Below, in pieces: positions 1 to 7,329 of a stretch of DNA of 64,000 bases. This DNA is from Paucidesulfovibrio longus DSM 6739 (GTDB lineage: Bacteria; Desulfobacterota; Desulfovibrionia; Desulfovibrionales; Desulfovibrionaceae). The DNA lies in assembly GCF_000420485.1 (NCBI RefSeq), contig NZ_ATVA01000012.1, positions 186,001-250,000 on the forward strand. Direction: 5' to 3'. Made by a program: the position numbers and the translations under genes. The number at the start of each line of letters is the position of its first letter. Position 1 is the first letter of the stretch. The notes under the pieces were generated by a model. That model saw only the letters and a list, made by a program, of their open reading frames with translations. It was not told the DNA's origin and did not search any database.

Positions 1-918
1 GATGCCCAGCCCGCCGAGCATGAGGATGCCCAGGGGCACGTCGGCCTGGGCCAGGAGCTTGTGCTGCTTGGCGATGAGGTAGATGGCGGCCACCGGGCCG
101 ATGGCGTTGGCCACGTCGTTGGCGCCCTGGGAGAGGGCCACGTAGCAGGAGGTGCCGACCTGCATCTTGCGGAAAACGCCCTCCACGGCCTCGGCGCCGT
201 CCTCGGGGTTGATGACCAGCCGCCGCATGACGACGCGCCCCCCCTGCCAGACCAGCGCGGACAGGAGCAGGGCCACGGCCAGGGAGGCGGCCCAGTGCAG
301 TCCCAGGCTCTGGCCCATGGGCGTCTTGTAGAGGAAGGAGAAAATCACCAGCGAGACGGTCAGCGCGACCCAGCGCGGGGCCCATTTGCGGGCCTGCTCG
401 ATGAAGTGCGCCTTGTAGAGGATGTTCCGCCGGATGTGCGTGAAGATGAAGTAGGAGATGCCCGCGGCGAAGAAGGGGGAGATGATCCAGGACATGACGA
501 TGCCGCCCATCTTCAGCCAGTTGACCACGCTGGGGCCGCCCGCGACGATGCCGAATCCCATGATCGCGCCCACGATGGAGTGGGTCGAGCTTACGGGGAG
601 CGACGTCAGCGTGGAGATGAGCACCCAGAGCCCGGCCGCGAGCAGCGCCGCGAACATGCCGACCATGATCACTTTGGGATCGGAGATGGCCGAGGCGTTG
701 ATGATGCCCTTGCTGACCGTGGCCGTGACGTGGGAGCCGAGCAGCACCGCGCCCACGAAGTTGAGGATGCTGGCGATGAACACGGCCTGCCGAACGGAGA
801 TGGCTCTTGCGCCCACGGCCGAGGCCATGCTGTTGGCCACGTCGTTGGCGCCGAGGTTGAAGGCCATGAGAAAACCGGCCCCGAGAGACATGTAGAAAAA
901 CAGATCGTAGATGTCCAT
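1..918 (-). CDS. pit: Inorganic phosphate transporter, PiT family (3' end outside window)
   Basis: This is the N-terminal 306 codons of an inner-membrane, ion-coupled phosphate transporter; the C-terminus lies beyond the window edge. My translation of the minus strand is open throughout and begins MDIYDLFF. It carries both copies of the PiT signature, GANDVANS near residue 23 and GANDVANAIGP near residue 275, separated by several hydrophobic segments. The gene begins 64 bases downstream of the PhoR-like kinase and is probably co-transcribed with it, so the upstream Pho box likely governs both. Family assignment is firm; low-affinity orthophosphate uptake is inferred from the family. The gene is absent from simple ORF listings because it runs off the edge. 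Confidence 0.93.
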   Translation of the reverse strand, partial: MDIYDLFFYMSLGAGFLMAFNLGANDVANSMASAVGARAISVRQAVFIASILNFVGAVLLGSHVTATVSKGIINASAISDPKVIMVGMFAALLAAGLWVLISTLTSLPVSSTHSIVGAIMGFGIVAGGPSVVNWLKMGGIVMSWIISPFFAAGISYFIFTHIRRNILYKAHFIEQARKWAPRWVALTVSLVIFSFLYKTPMGQSLGLHWAASLAVALLLSALVWQGGRVVMRRLVINPEDGAEAVEGVFRKMQVGTSCYVALSQGANDVANAIGPVAAIYLIAKQHKLLAQADVPLGILMLGGLGI

Positions 919-982
919 GACGGTTGGATCAGGCTCCTGGTTCGCGGGGGTGTCCTGCGCGAACGGGTTTGGTCATTCTCGC

Positions 983-2782
983 TCAGTCTCGCACCAGATG
1001 GAAGGTGAAGCGCGCTCCGCGCCCGTCTTCCGGGCGTTCTGCCCGGATGCTTCCGCCGTAGTTCTCGACGATCTGCCGGCAGATGGCCAGGCCGAGGCCC
1101 GCGCCGCCGCGTCCGTCGATGGCATTGGGGTCGCCCCGGAAGAAACGCTCGAAAACCTTGTCCTCCAAGCCTGCGGGGATGCCGGGGCCGTGGTCGCGCA
1201 CGGAAAAGGCCCAGCCCTCGGGGGCGGCCTCGGCGCGGATCTCGATGACCCCGCCGTCGCCTCCGTAGAGCATGGCGTTGGAGATCAGGTTGTGGAAGAC
1301 GTGCAGCAGCCCCTCCTGCTCGGCGCGCACGAGCAGCGGACCTTCCGGCAGCTCCGTGCGGATGCGCAGCCCGGCTTCCTCGGCGCGGGGCGCAAGGTCC
1401 GAGAGGGCGGCGTCCAGGATCTCCCTGGCGTCCACGGCAACGGGCGCTTCGTCGGCGCGGGCCGTGCGGTCCGAGCGGGCGAGCTTGAGCATGCTGGTGA
1501 GCACGCCGTCCATGTGGTCCGCGTTGCGCTGGATGATGCGCAGGAATTTGGCCGCGGCTTCGCGGTCTTCCGGGGGCGAGTCGAGCAGGGTTTCGGCGTA
1601 GCCCTTGATGCTGGTCAGGGGCGTGCGCAACTGGTGCGAGGCGTTGGCCACGAAGTCGCGCAGGGCGCGTTCGTGTTCCACCTCGGTCGTGACGTCGCGA
1701 AAGACGAGGATGAGCTTGTGGCCGCCCTTGTAGCCGGTGAACGGCAGCACGGAAACGGCGAGGTGTTTGCCGTTTTCCATGGTGATGCGCAGCCGGTCGC
1801 CGTGATGCTCCGCAGTCTGGGCCGCGGCGGCGCGCATGCCGAGCACGCGGTCGGAGGCGTCCTGGATTTCCAGCGGGAGGCCCGCCTCCAGCGGGGGGCG
1901 GCCGAGTCCCTGGGCGGCTTCGGGCAGAAGGTGCTCCAGCGCGCGGTTGAAGGACTCGATGCGCCCGCGCTCGTCGAGCACGAGCACGCCTTCGCCCATG
2001 CCCTGGAACATGGCGCGCAGCCTGCCGCCCTGCTCCTCGATGGTGCCGACGTGGCGGCCGATGCGCCTGGCCATGGCATTGACCGCCTCGGCCAGGGGCT
2101 GGAACTCCCTTCCCGGCACCTCGCGGATGCGCTGGGAAAAGTCGCCGTTGCCGATCTCGCGCGCCAATTCCACGAACGCGGACACGGAGCTGCCCAGGTT
2201 GCGCATGCCCATGAGCAGCAGCGCGCCGCTGGCGGCCAGGGCCAGCCCCATGGTCCAGAGTGCCCGGCTGAGGATCGTGGAGAGGCGCTCGCGCAGTTCG
2301 GAAAAGGGCACGGCCAGCCGCAGCACGCCGCGCGGCAGCCCGCTCACCGGGGGCAGCAGGGTCGCCGCGTAGATCATCTCGCGGTCCAGGGTGTCGCTGT
2401 GCCTGCGGCTGGTGGCCACGACGTTGACTTCGGCCTTGCGCACCTCCGGCCGGGTGGAGTGGTCCTCCAGTCCGCCGAGGTCCGCGAAAGGCACCATGGA
2501 ATCGGCGCGCACGACGCCGTCCACGATGAAGGTCACGCGCAGGCCCATGCGTCCGCCAAGCTCCTTGCCCCAGTCGTCGAAAGCCCTGGCGTCCTCGAAG
2601 GGCGCGTGGTTGACCACGAGCCACTTCACGGTTTCCAGCTCCCGCCGCGCCCGCTGTTCCGCGTCGCGCAGCACTCCGTCCTTGGCCTCGTAGGTGGTGA
2701 CCAGGAACAGAGCCAGCAGGGCCGCGGCCAGGACGGCCCAGGCCCAGAGCAGCATGCGGGTGAACACCGAGCGGGATTTCAT
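983..2782 (-). CDS. phoR: PhoR-like membrane sensor histidine kinase
   Basis: A 599-residue two-component kinase. A transmembrane helix at about 11-31 and a second at about 168-190 bracket a periplasmic domain of about 130 residues. A HAMP-like linker, a PAS domain (about 240-350), a HisKA domain with the H-box NASHQLRTPLTS (phospho-accepting His near 383) and an HATPase domain (DHGPGIP, GGAGLGLAICRQ) follow. The protein closely follows PhoR architecture, and the gene sits directly upstream of a PiT phosphate transporter and downstream of a Pho box, so sensing phosphate status is the likely role. No response-regulator gene is adjacent; its PhoB partner must be encoded elsewhere. ATG start at 2782. 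Confidence 0.85.
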   Translation of the reverse strand: MKSRSVFTRMLLWAWAVLAAALLALFLVTTYEAKDGVLRDAEQRARRELETVKWLVVNHAPFEDARAFDDWGKELGGRMGLRVTFIVDGVVRADSMVPFADLGGLEDHSTRPEVRKAEVNVVATSRRHSDTLDREMIYAATLLPPVSGLPRGVLRLAVPFSELRERLSTILSRALWTMGLALAASGALLLMGMRNLGSSVSAFVELAREIGNGDFSQRIREVPGREFQPLAEAVNAMARRIGRHVGTIEEQGGRLRAMFQGMGEGVLVLDERGRIESFNRALEHLLPEAAQGLGRPPLEAGLPLEIQDASDRVLGMRAAAAQTAEHHGDRLRITMENGKHLAVSVLPFTGYKGGHKLILVFRDVTTEVEHERALRDFVANASHQLRTPLTSIKGYAETLLDSPPEDREAAAKFLRIIQRNADHMDGVLTSMLKLARSDRTARADEAPVAVDAREILDAALSDLAPRAEEAGLRIRTELPEGPLLVRAEQEGLLHVFHNLISNAMLYGGDGGVIEIRAEAAPEGWAFSVRDHGPGIPAGLEDKVFERFFRGDPNAIDGRGGAGLGLAICRQIVENYGGSIRAERPEDGRGARFTFHLVRD

Positions 2783-2869
2783 GGCGATTCCTTACGGCTG
2801 TGGATTCTCCGGAGCACTCCCATCCTTCGCGCCATTGCCCATAGGCGTTTTGGCGCGTCCGCGAAAGCC

Positions 2870-2909
2870 TGTAACATGTTTGTTTCCGAATTGTAACATT
2901 GTTGAAACA
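2870..2909 (-). promoter_or_regulatory. Pho box: four 11-bp-spaced repeats
   Basis: Read on the minus strand, four heptamers begin exactly 11 bases apart: TGTTTCA, TGTTACA, GGAAACA and TGTTACA (plus-strand positions 2903-2909, 2892-2898, 2881-2887, 2870-2876). Direct heptamers with 4-base spacers are the layout of PhoB-binding sites. The array lies about 90 bases upstream of the phoR start. Three repeats are strong and the second from the gene is degenerate. No clear -10 was found. Confidence 0.72.
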
Positions 2910-2920
2910 CGCCGGCGAAC

Positions 2921-2948
2921 AAAAAAACCCCGCTATTGCGGGGTTTTT
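2921..2948 (-). terminator. Rho-independent terminator, bidirectional form
   Basis: A 6-bp stem CCCCGC/GCGGGG with loop TATT is flanked by A7 on the left and T5 on the right. It ends the P460/membrane-protein transcript and insulates the phoR promoter region just beyond it. Confidence 0.8.
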
Positions 2949-2970
2949 GAACATAAAAACAGCGCTTTTG

Positions 2971-3396
2971 CTAACTCAGGAGAGCTTTCTGCACGATTCC
3001 CCAGCCCGTCAGCGCCTGGCCCACGGCCAGAACGAGCAGCCAGACGTTGACGGCGGCGTGCGCCAGAGGCAGAAGAACGCGCTTTTTGGCGCGGCTGTCC
3101 ATGTACCAGCCCGTGGCCAGTCCGACGAAGATCAGCACGAGCATGTTCAGTGCGCCTTCGGTGTGGTCGCCTTTGAGAAAGGCGTCGGGCCAGTGCAGCC
3201 AGACCATGGCTGCCCCTCCGAAAAAGCTGAGCAGCCAGAGGCCGTAGACCGCGTAGCCGAGGCGGACGTGCCGTTTCCATTGGAACTGGCGGGTGCCGCC
3301 GAAATGGTTCGCGTGCAGCCGCACGAGTCCGAGAACGAGGACGTAGAAGGCCAGCAGCGTGGTGAAGGCCGCCAGCAGGGGGTGTATCCAGAGCAT
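2971..3396 (-). CDS. Small His-rich membrane protein, DUF4079-like
   Basis: A 141-residue integral membrane protein with four predicted hydrophobic helices (about 6-28, 47-66, 82-100, 112-130). Histidines lie near the helix ends, in the segments IHPLL, RLHANH, KRHVR, VWLHWP and LAHAA, a pattern suited to b-type haem. The sequence resembles DUF4079 / cytochrome b561-like proteins, but I assign this from overall character, not from a diagnostic motif. It starts 9 bases after the stop of the P460-like cytochrome gene and shares its terminator, so the two probably form a functional pair, with this protein as a membrane anchor or electron-transfer partner. That partnership is inference. Confidence 0.6.
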   Translation of the reverse strand: MLWIHPLLAAFTTLLAFYVLVLGLVRLHANHFGGTRQFQWKRHVRLGYAVYGLWLLSFFGGAAMVWLHWPDAFLKGDHTEGALNMLVLIFVGLATGWYMDSRAKKRVLLPLAHAAVNVWLLVLAVGQALTGWGIVQKALLS

Positions 3397-3405
3397 GATT
3401 ACCGC

Positions 3406-3891
3406 CTAGAATGCGTGCAGGAAGATGTAGTCGTTGCCCGCCACCGCGCTGTGGCAGCCGATGCAGCCGCCGGGCGTGCCGGAGGCCTGCACTGTGCCGT
3501 CCGGTGCGAACTTGGCCCAAAACCAGTCCCCGGCTTCGGGGTTGAAGCCCTTGACCTTGTACATCACGGTGATGGCCTTGAGGGTCTTGGCCTCGTCGTA
3601 GTTCTCCTTGACCACGATGGAGCCGTAGGGAACGGGCGGCTGCCGCACGGAGAGCGCCGCGTCGTTGACGTAGACCACGTGCAGCGCCCCGTGGGGCGAG
3701 CTTCCGGGCTGCATGCCCTGGTGGTCGGGCCAGTTCTTCCACTGCGTGTAGGGAGACTGCGTGGTGATGTGATTCCAGAGGTTCGCGGCGTCCGGGGGCG
3801 GCCCGTCGGGAGCCGCGAAGGACAATCCCGCGGCGGCCAGCAGGACCAGCGCGGCCAGGGCCAGTCCCTGCATGCGTGTCTGCCTGCGCAT
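3406..3891 (-). CDS. Cytochrome P460-family periplasmic haem protein
   Basis: A 161-residue exported protein. A signal peptide (about 1-27) ends in LSFAA. The C-terminus holds a single haem c motif, CIGCH, about 15 residues from the end, preceded by the GTPGG stretch and followed by a short aromatic tail, the arrangement seen in the cytochrome P460 family. Members studied elsewhere oxidise hydroxylamine or handle NO, but many have unknown substrates and none can be assigned here. The ATG at 3891 was preferred to a longer reading because AAGGAG lies seven bases upstream and a signal peptide begins there. First gene of a two-gene unit with the downstream membrane protein. Confidence 0.78.
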   Translation of the reverse strand: MRRQTRMQGLALAALVLLAAAGLSFAAPDGPPPDAANLWNHITTQSPYTQWKNWPDHQGMQPGSSPHGALHVVYVNDAALSVRQPPVPYGSIVVKENYDEAKTLKAITVMYKVKGFNPEAGDWFWAKFAPDGTVQASGTPGGCIGCHSAVAGNDYIFLHAF

Positions 3892-4000
3892 CGTGCACTC
3901 CTTGGTTGTCGTTGCCCTGCGGACGCAGGGATAAGATTCCCAAGAGCATGCCATGCCATCATGGTCGGCGCAAGCGCCTTGAATTATTATTGTGCAAAGA

Positions 4001-4027
4001 AAAGGGGCGGGAAAAGCCCGCCCCTTT
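4001..4027 (-). terminator. Terminator of the hldD-lptD-mutL-alr operon
   Basis: An 11-bp perfect stem AAAGGGGCGGG/CCCGCCCCTTT with loop AAAAG lies 34 bases past the stop of the 67-residue ORF. The A/T base of the stem supplies the minus-strand T-run. Confidence 0.75.
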
Positions 4028-4061
4028 CGCATCAACCCGCCGGACAACGCCCGGAAGGGAA

Positions 4062-4265
4062 TCAGATGCCGCGCATGCAGTCGTAGAGTTCCTCGGAAAC
4101 CTCGACGCGCACGATGCCCTTGTCCTCGACCACGCGGATGTTGCGTTCGGGGATCAAAGCCATGTCCTCTGCGATCTCCTCCCAGCGGCCCTGGAGGTTC
4201 TCGGGCGTGAGCCCTTCGTGCTCCATCTCGTGGAGCGGGTAGCTTTCGACGACGGTCCAGCTCAT
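4062..4265 (-). CDS. Small hypothetical protein, 67 residues
   Basis: I do not recognise this protein. It is acidic and probably soluble, with no signal peptide or membrane segment, a Trp near each end of the N-terminal half (MSWTVVES; GRWEEIAEDM) and one Cys near the C-terminus (YDCMRGI). It starts 16 bases after the alr stop and is followed directly by a strong terminator, so it is the last gene of the hldD-lptD-mutL-alr unit. It has codon usage like its neighbours and a plausible coding pattern, so a real small gene is likely. No function can be inferred from sequence alone. Confidence 0.6.
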   Translation of the reverse strand: MSWTVVESYPLHEMEHEGLTPENLQGRWEEIAEDMALIPERNIRVVEDKGIVRVEVSEELYDCMRGI

Positions 4266-4281
4266 GGCGTTCTCCTCGTTG

Positions 4282-5427
4282 TTAGACGTATTCCCGCCGG
4301 TTCAGGCCGAGCAGGCAGAAAACCTCGTAGGTGATGGTTCCCCACCACGAGGCCAGATCCTCGGGAGAGATGCGGCCCGGCCCCTCTCCCCCCAACAGAA
4401 ATGCTTCGTCGCCCACCTGCGCGCTCTTGCCGGACTCGGCCAGGGCCGTCACGTCCACGGCGGTGAGCTGCATGCAGACCCGGCCCACCACGGGCACGCG
4501 CTCGCCGTGCAGGCACATGCCGCCCTTGTTGGACAGGCCGCGCGAATAGGCGTCGGCGTATCCCGCGGCCACGATGGCGACGACGCTGTCGCGCCGGGCG
4601 CGCCAGGTGCAGCCGTAGCTCACGCTCTGGCCCGCGCGCACGGGGTGGATTTCCACGATGGGGGCGCTGACCTGCATGGCCGGGCGCAGCTTCGCGCCCA
4701 GGGCTTCATGTTCGGTCCCGGCCAGGGGATTGCAGCCGTAGAGACCGATGCCCGCCCTCTGGCCCTGGTGGTGCAGGGCGCCGTGGGCCAGGATGCCCGC
4801 CGTGTTGGCGATGTTGCCCTCCACGGGCACGCCGCCTTCGCGCAGGGCGTCCAGCACGGCCTGGAAGATGCGCGACTGCTCCTGAACGAAGCTCCAGTTG
4901 CCGGGTTCGTCCGCAGTGGCCAGGTGCGAGCTGGCCATGACCGGACGCAGGAGCGGTTCCTCGCCCAGGACGGAGAGCAGCCGGGGCACGTCCGAATGCC
5001 GGAAGCCTAGCCGGGCCATGCCCGTATCGAACTTGAGGCTGATCTCCAGGGGCTTTTCGGCCCCTGCCACGGCCTCGCGCAGGCGCGCCAATTGTTCCCA
5101 GTTGCCCACGAAGGGAATGATCCGGTTCGGGACCAGGGCCTTGTAGTCGTTGTCGTCCACGGGGCCGAGCAGGGCGATGATGCGGCCCCGGCAGCCGGAC
5201 TTGCGCAGGAAGACCGCCTCGTCCACCGTGCCCACGGCAAAGGTGTCCGCGCCTTCCTCGGCCAGGGCCTCGGCCACGCGGATCAGGCCGTGGCCGTAGG
5301 CGTCGGCCTTGACCACGGCAAAGGCGTTGCCGCTGATGGAATTGAGAATGCGGTAGTTCTCGCGGATGGCGTCCAGGGACACGCGCACGCGCAGCTTGTT
5401 GTAGAGGATGGTCATGGGGAGGGTCAC
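4282..5427 (-). CDS. alr: Alanine racemase
   Basis: PLP enzyme converting L- to D-alanine for peptidoglycan. The PLP-binding lysine lies in AVVKADAYGHG (Lys40 from the GTG) and the second catalytic residue, the Tyr of SVSYGCTW, near 271. Length, about 381 residues, is normal for the family. The GTG at 5427 overlaps the mutL stop in a GTGA arrangement; an in-frame ATG at 5415 giving MTILYNK is an equally good start, and neither has a convincing Shine-Dalgarno sequence, so translational coupling to mutL is likely. Fourth gene of the hldD operon. Confidence 0.95.
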   Translation of the reverse strand: MTLPMTILYNKLRVRVSLDAIRENYRILNSISGNAFAVVKADAYGHGLIRVAEALAEEGADTFAVGTVDEAVFLRKSGCRGRIIALLGPVDDNDYKALVPNRIIPFVGNWEQLARLREAVAGAEKPLEISLKFDTGMARLGFRHSDVPRLLSVLGEEPLLRPVMASSHLATADEPGNWSFVQEQSRIFQAVLDALREGGVPVEGNIANTAGILAHGALHHQGQRAGIGLYGCNPLAGTEHEALGAKLRPAMQVSAPIVEIHPVRAGQSVSYGCTWRARRDSVVAIVAAGYADAYSRGLSNKGGMCLHGERVPVVGRVCMQLTAVDVTALAESGKSAQVGDEAFLLGGEGPGRISPEDLASWWGTITYEVFCLLGLNRREYV

Positions 5428-7328
5428 TTCCGTTTGAACAGTTTTTCCATTTCGGCAGGGGTCCAGCGCAGCACCACGGGCCGTCCGTGCGGGCAGTATT
5501 CCCGGTCCGGGCAGGCCAGCCAGGTTTCCAGCAGGGCCAGGGCCTCGTCGCGGGCCAGGGCCTGTCCGGCCTTGATGGCCGACTTGCAGGAAAGCATGGT
5601 CCAGAGTTCCTCCAGGCCGGAAGCCCCGGAATTTAGGGCCGCCCGAAGGTACTCCTTTGCCCTGCCGCTGTCGAGCGTGGGCGGGATGCCCCGGAGCAGA
5701 AGCCGGTCCGGCGCGGGCTGCTCCAGCCGGAATCCGGCTTGGCGCAGGTCGTCCCAGAGGGCCTCCAGGCGCTCGGCCTCGGCCGGGTGCAGGGGCAGCT
5801 CCAGGGGCAGGGCCAGGGGCTGGGAATCCCCGCGGGTGCGCTGCGCGCGCATGGCCTCCAGAATCACGCGCTCGTGCGCGGCGTGCTGGTCCACCAGAAG
5901 CATGTCGTGGCCCTGGGCCAGCACGAGATAGGTGGCGCTGACCTGGCCGAGGTAGGCGAAGCCGCCCACCAGGGGCGCGTCCGTTTTCGACGCCGCGCGC
6001 ACCTCGGCCCGGAGCGGCGCGGCGTCAGCGCCGTGGTCACGGGGAAACGGCTCCCCGGGGCTGCTTCGTTCGCTTTCCGGCGTGGGCAGGGGCAGGCTGC
6101 CGGACCTGTTCGCGGAAAAGTCGGGCTGCCGCGACCGGAAATCGTCGTCCCGGCCCGGACCGCGCTTGTACTCCGAGTAGCCGCGGAATTTTCCGGCCGC
6201 GCCGAAGCCCTGGCCGGGTTCGCGCAGGGAGGCGGCTTCCCGCGGCGGGGAGAGGCGCGCGGCATCCGTCTCGGCACTCGTCTCGCCGTCCGTTCCGGCG
6301 ACCTGGACGCCGGAGGGCCGGAGCAGCGCGCCGCCGCTGTCCAGGGCGCGGGCAACGGCCGCCCGCACCGCGGAAAATACGGCGGATTCCTCGGCGAAGC
6401 GCACTTCGAGCTTGGCCGGGTGCACGTTCACATCCACCTGTTCCGGCGGGAGGTCCAGAAAGAGCACGGCCTGGGGATATTCCTTGGAGAGCAGGCGGCC
6501 CGAATACGCCTGGCGCAGGGCCGAGAGCAGCAGCTTGTCCTGCACGGGACGGCCCCGGACCCAGAGCAGGATGCGGTCGCCGCGTCCCTGCGCCGTGCGG
6601 GGCTGGCTGGCGAGGCCGGACACGCGCAGGCCGCGCGTCTCCAGGTCCACGTCCAGAAGGCCGTCCATGACCGCCGGGGGCCAGAACGCGGCCAGGCGCT
6701 CGCGCAGGCTTTGCCCCTCGGGCAGGTTCAGGGCTTCGCGGCCGTTGACGTGCAGGGTGAAGCGCACGTCGGGCCGGGCCAGGGCCATGCGCATGATCGC
6801 GTCCTGGCAGCGCCGGGCCTCGGTGTTCTCGGTCTTGAGGAATTTGAGCCGGGCGGGAACGTTGGAAAAGAGATCGCGCACTTCCACCAGGGTGCCCTTG
6901 TCCAACGGGGCCGGGCCTGCCTCGGCCAGTTCGCCGTGGGTGACGCGGGCCTGCCAGCCCATGTCCTGGCCCGCGCTGCGCGAGCTCATCAGAAAGCGGG
7001 AAACCGAGGCGATGCTCGGCAGGGCCTCGCCCCGGAAGCCGAAGGAGGCCACGCGTTCCAGGTCGGCGAGGTCGGCGATCTTGCTCGTGGCGTGGCGCGT
7101 GACCGCCAGCTCCAGTTCGTCCGGGGGAATGCCGTGGCCGTCGTCGCGAACGGAAATGAGGCCCGCGCCGCCGCGTTCGATGCGCACGTCCACGCGCCGG
7201 GCGCCGGCGTCGAGGCTGTTTTCCACCAGCTCCTTGACCACGCTGGCCGGGCGCTCGACCACCTCGCCCGCGGCGATCTGGTGCATCAGAGCGGGGGGGA
7301 GGACGCGTATGGGTCTTCTGCCGGGCAT
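5424..7328 (-). CDS. mutL: DNA mismatch repair protein MutL (endonuclease type)
   Basis: A 634-residue MutL. The N-terminal GHKL ATPase domain has the motifs VENSLDAG, RDDGHGI and GFRGEALPSI. A low-complexity linker (about 320-430) leads to the C-terminal domain with the metal-binding nuclease motif DQHAAHERVILE (DQHAxxExxxxE), a variant SCKSAIKAG and CPHGRPVV. These mark the nicking-competent MutL found in bacteria without MutH. It begins one base after the lptD stop and overlaps alr, so its expression is tied to envelope genes. Confidence 0.95.
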   Translation of the reverse strand: MPGRRPIRVLPPALMHQIAAGEVVERPASVVKELVENSLDAGARRVDVRIERGGAGLISVRDDGHGIPPDELELAVTRHATSKIADLADLERVASFGFRGEALPSIASVSRFLMSSRSAGQDMGWQARVTHGELAEAGPAPLDKGTLVEVRDLFSNVPARLKFLKTENTEARRCQDAIMRMALARPDVRFTLHVNGREALNLPEGQSLRERLAAFWPPAVMDGLLDVDLETRGLRVSGLASQPRTAQGRGDRILLWVRGRPVQDKLLLSALRQAYSGRLLSKEYPQAVLFLDLPPEQVDVNVHPAKLEVRFAEESAVFSAVRAAVARALDSGGALLRPSGVQVAGTDGETSAETDAARLSPPREAASLREPGQGFGAAGKFRGYSEYKRGPGRDDDFRSRQPDFSANRSGSLPLPTPESERSSPGEPFPRDHGADAAPLRAEVRAASKTDAPLVGGFAYLGQVSATYLVLAQGHDMLLVDQHAAHERVILEAMRAQRTRGDSQPLALPLELPLHPAEAERLEALWDDLRQAGFRLEQPAPDRLLLRGIPPTLDSGRAKEYLRAALNSGASGLEELWTMLSCKSAIKAGQALARDEALALLETWLACPDREYCPHGRPVVLRWTPAEMEKLFKRK

Positions 7329-7329
7329 C

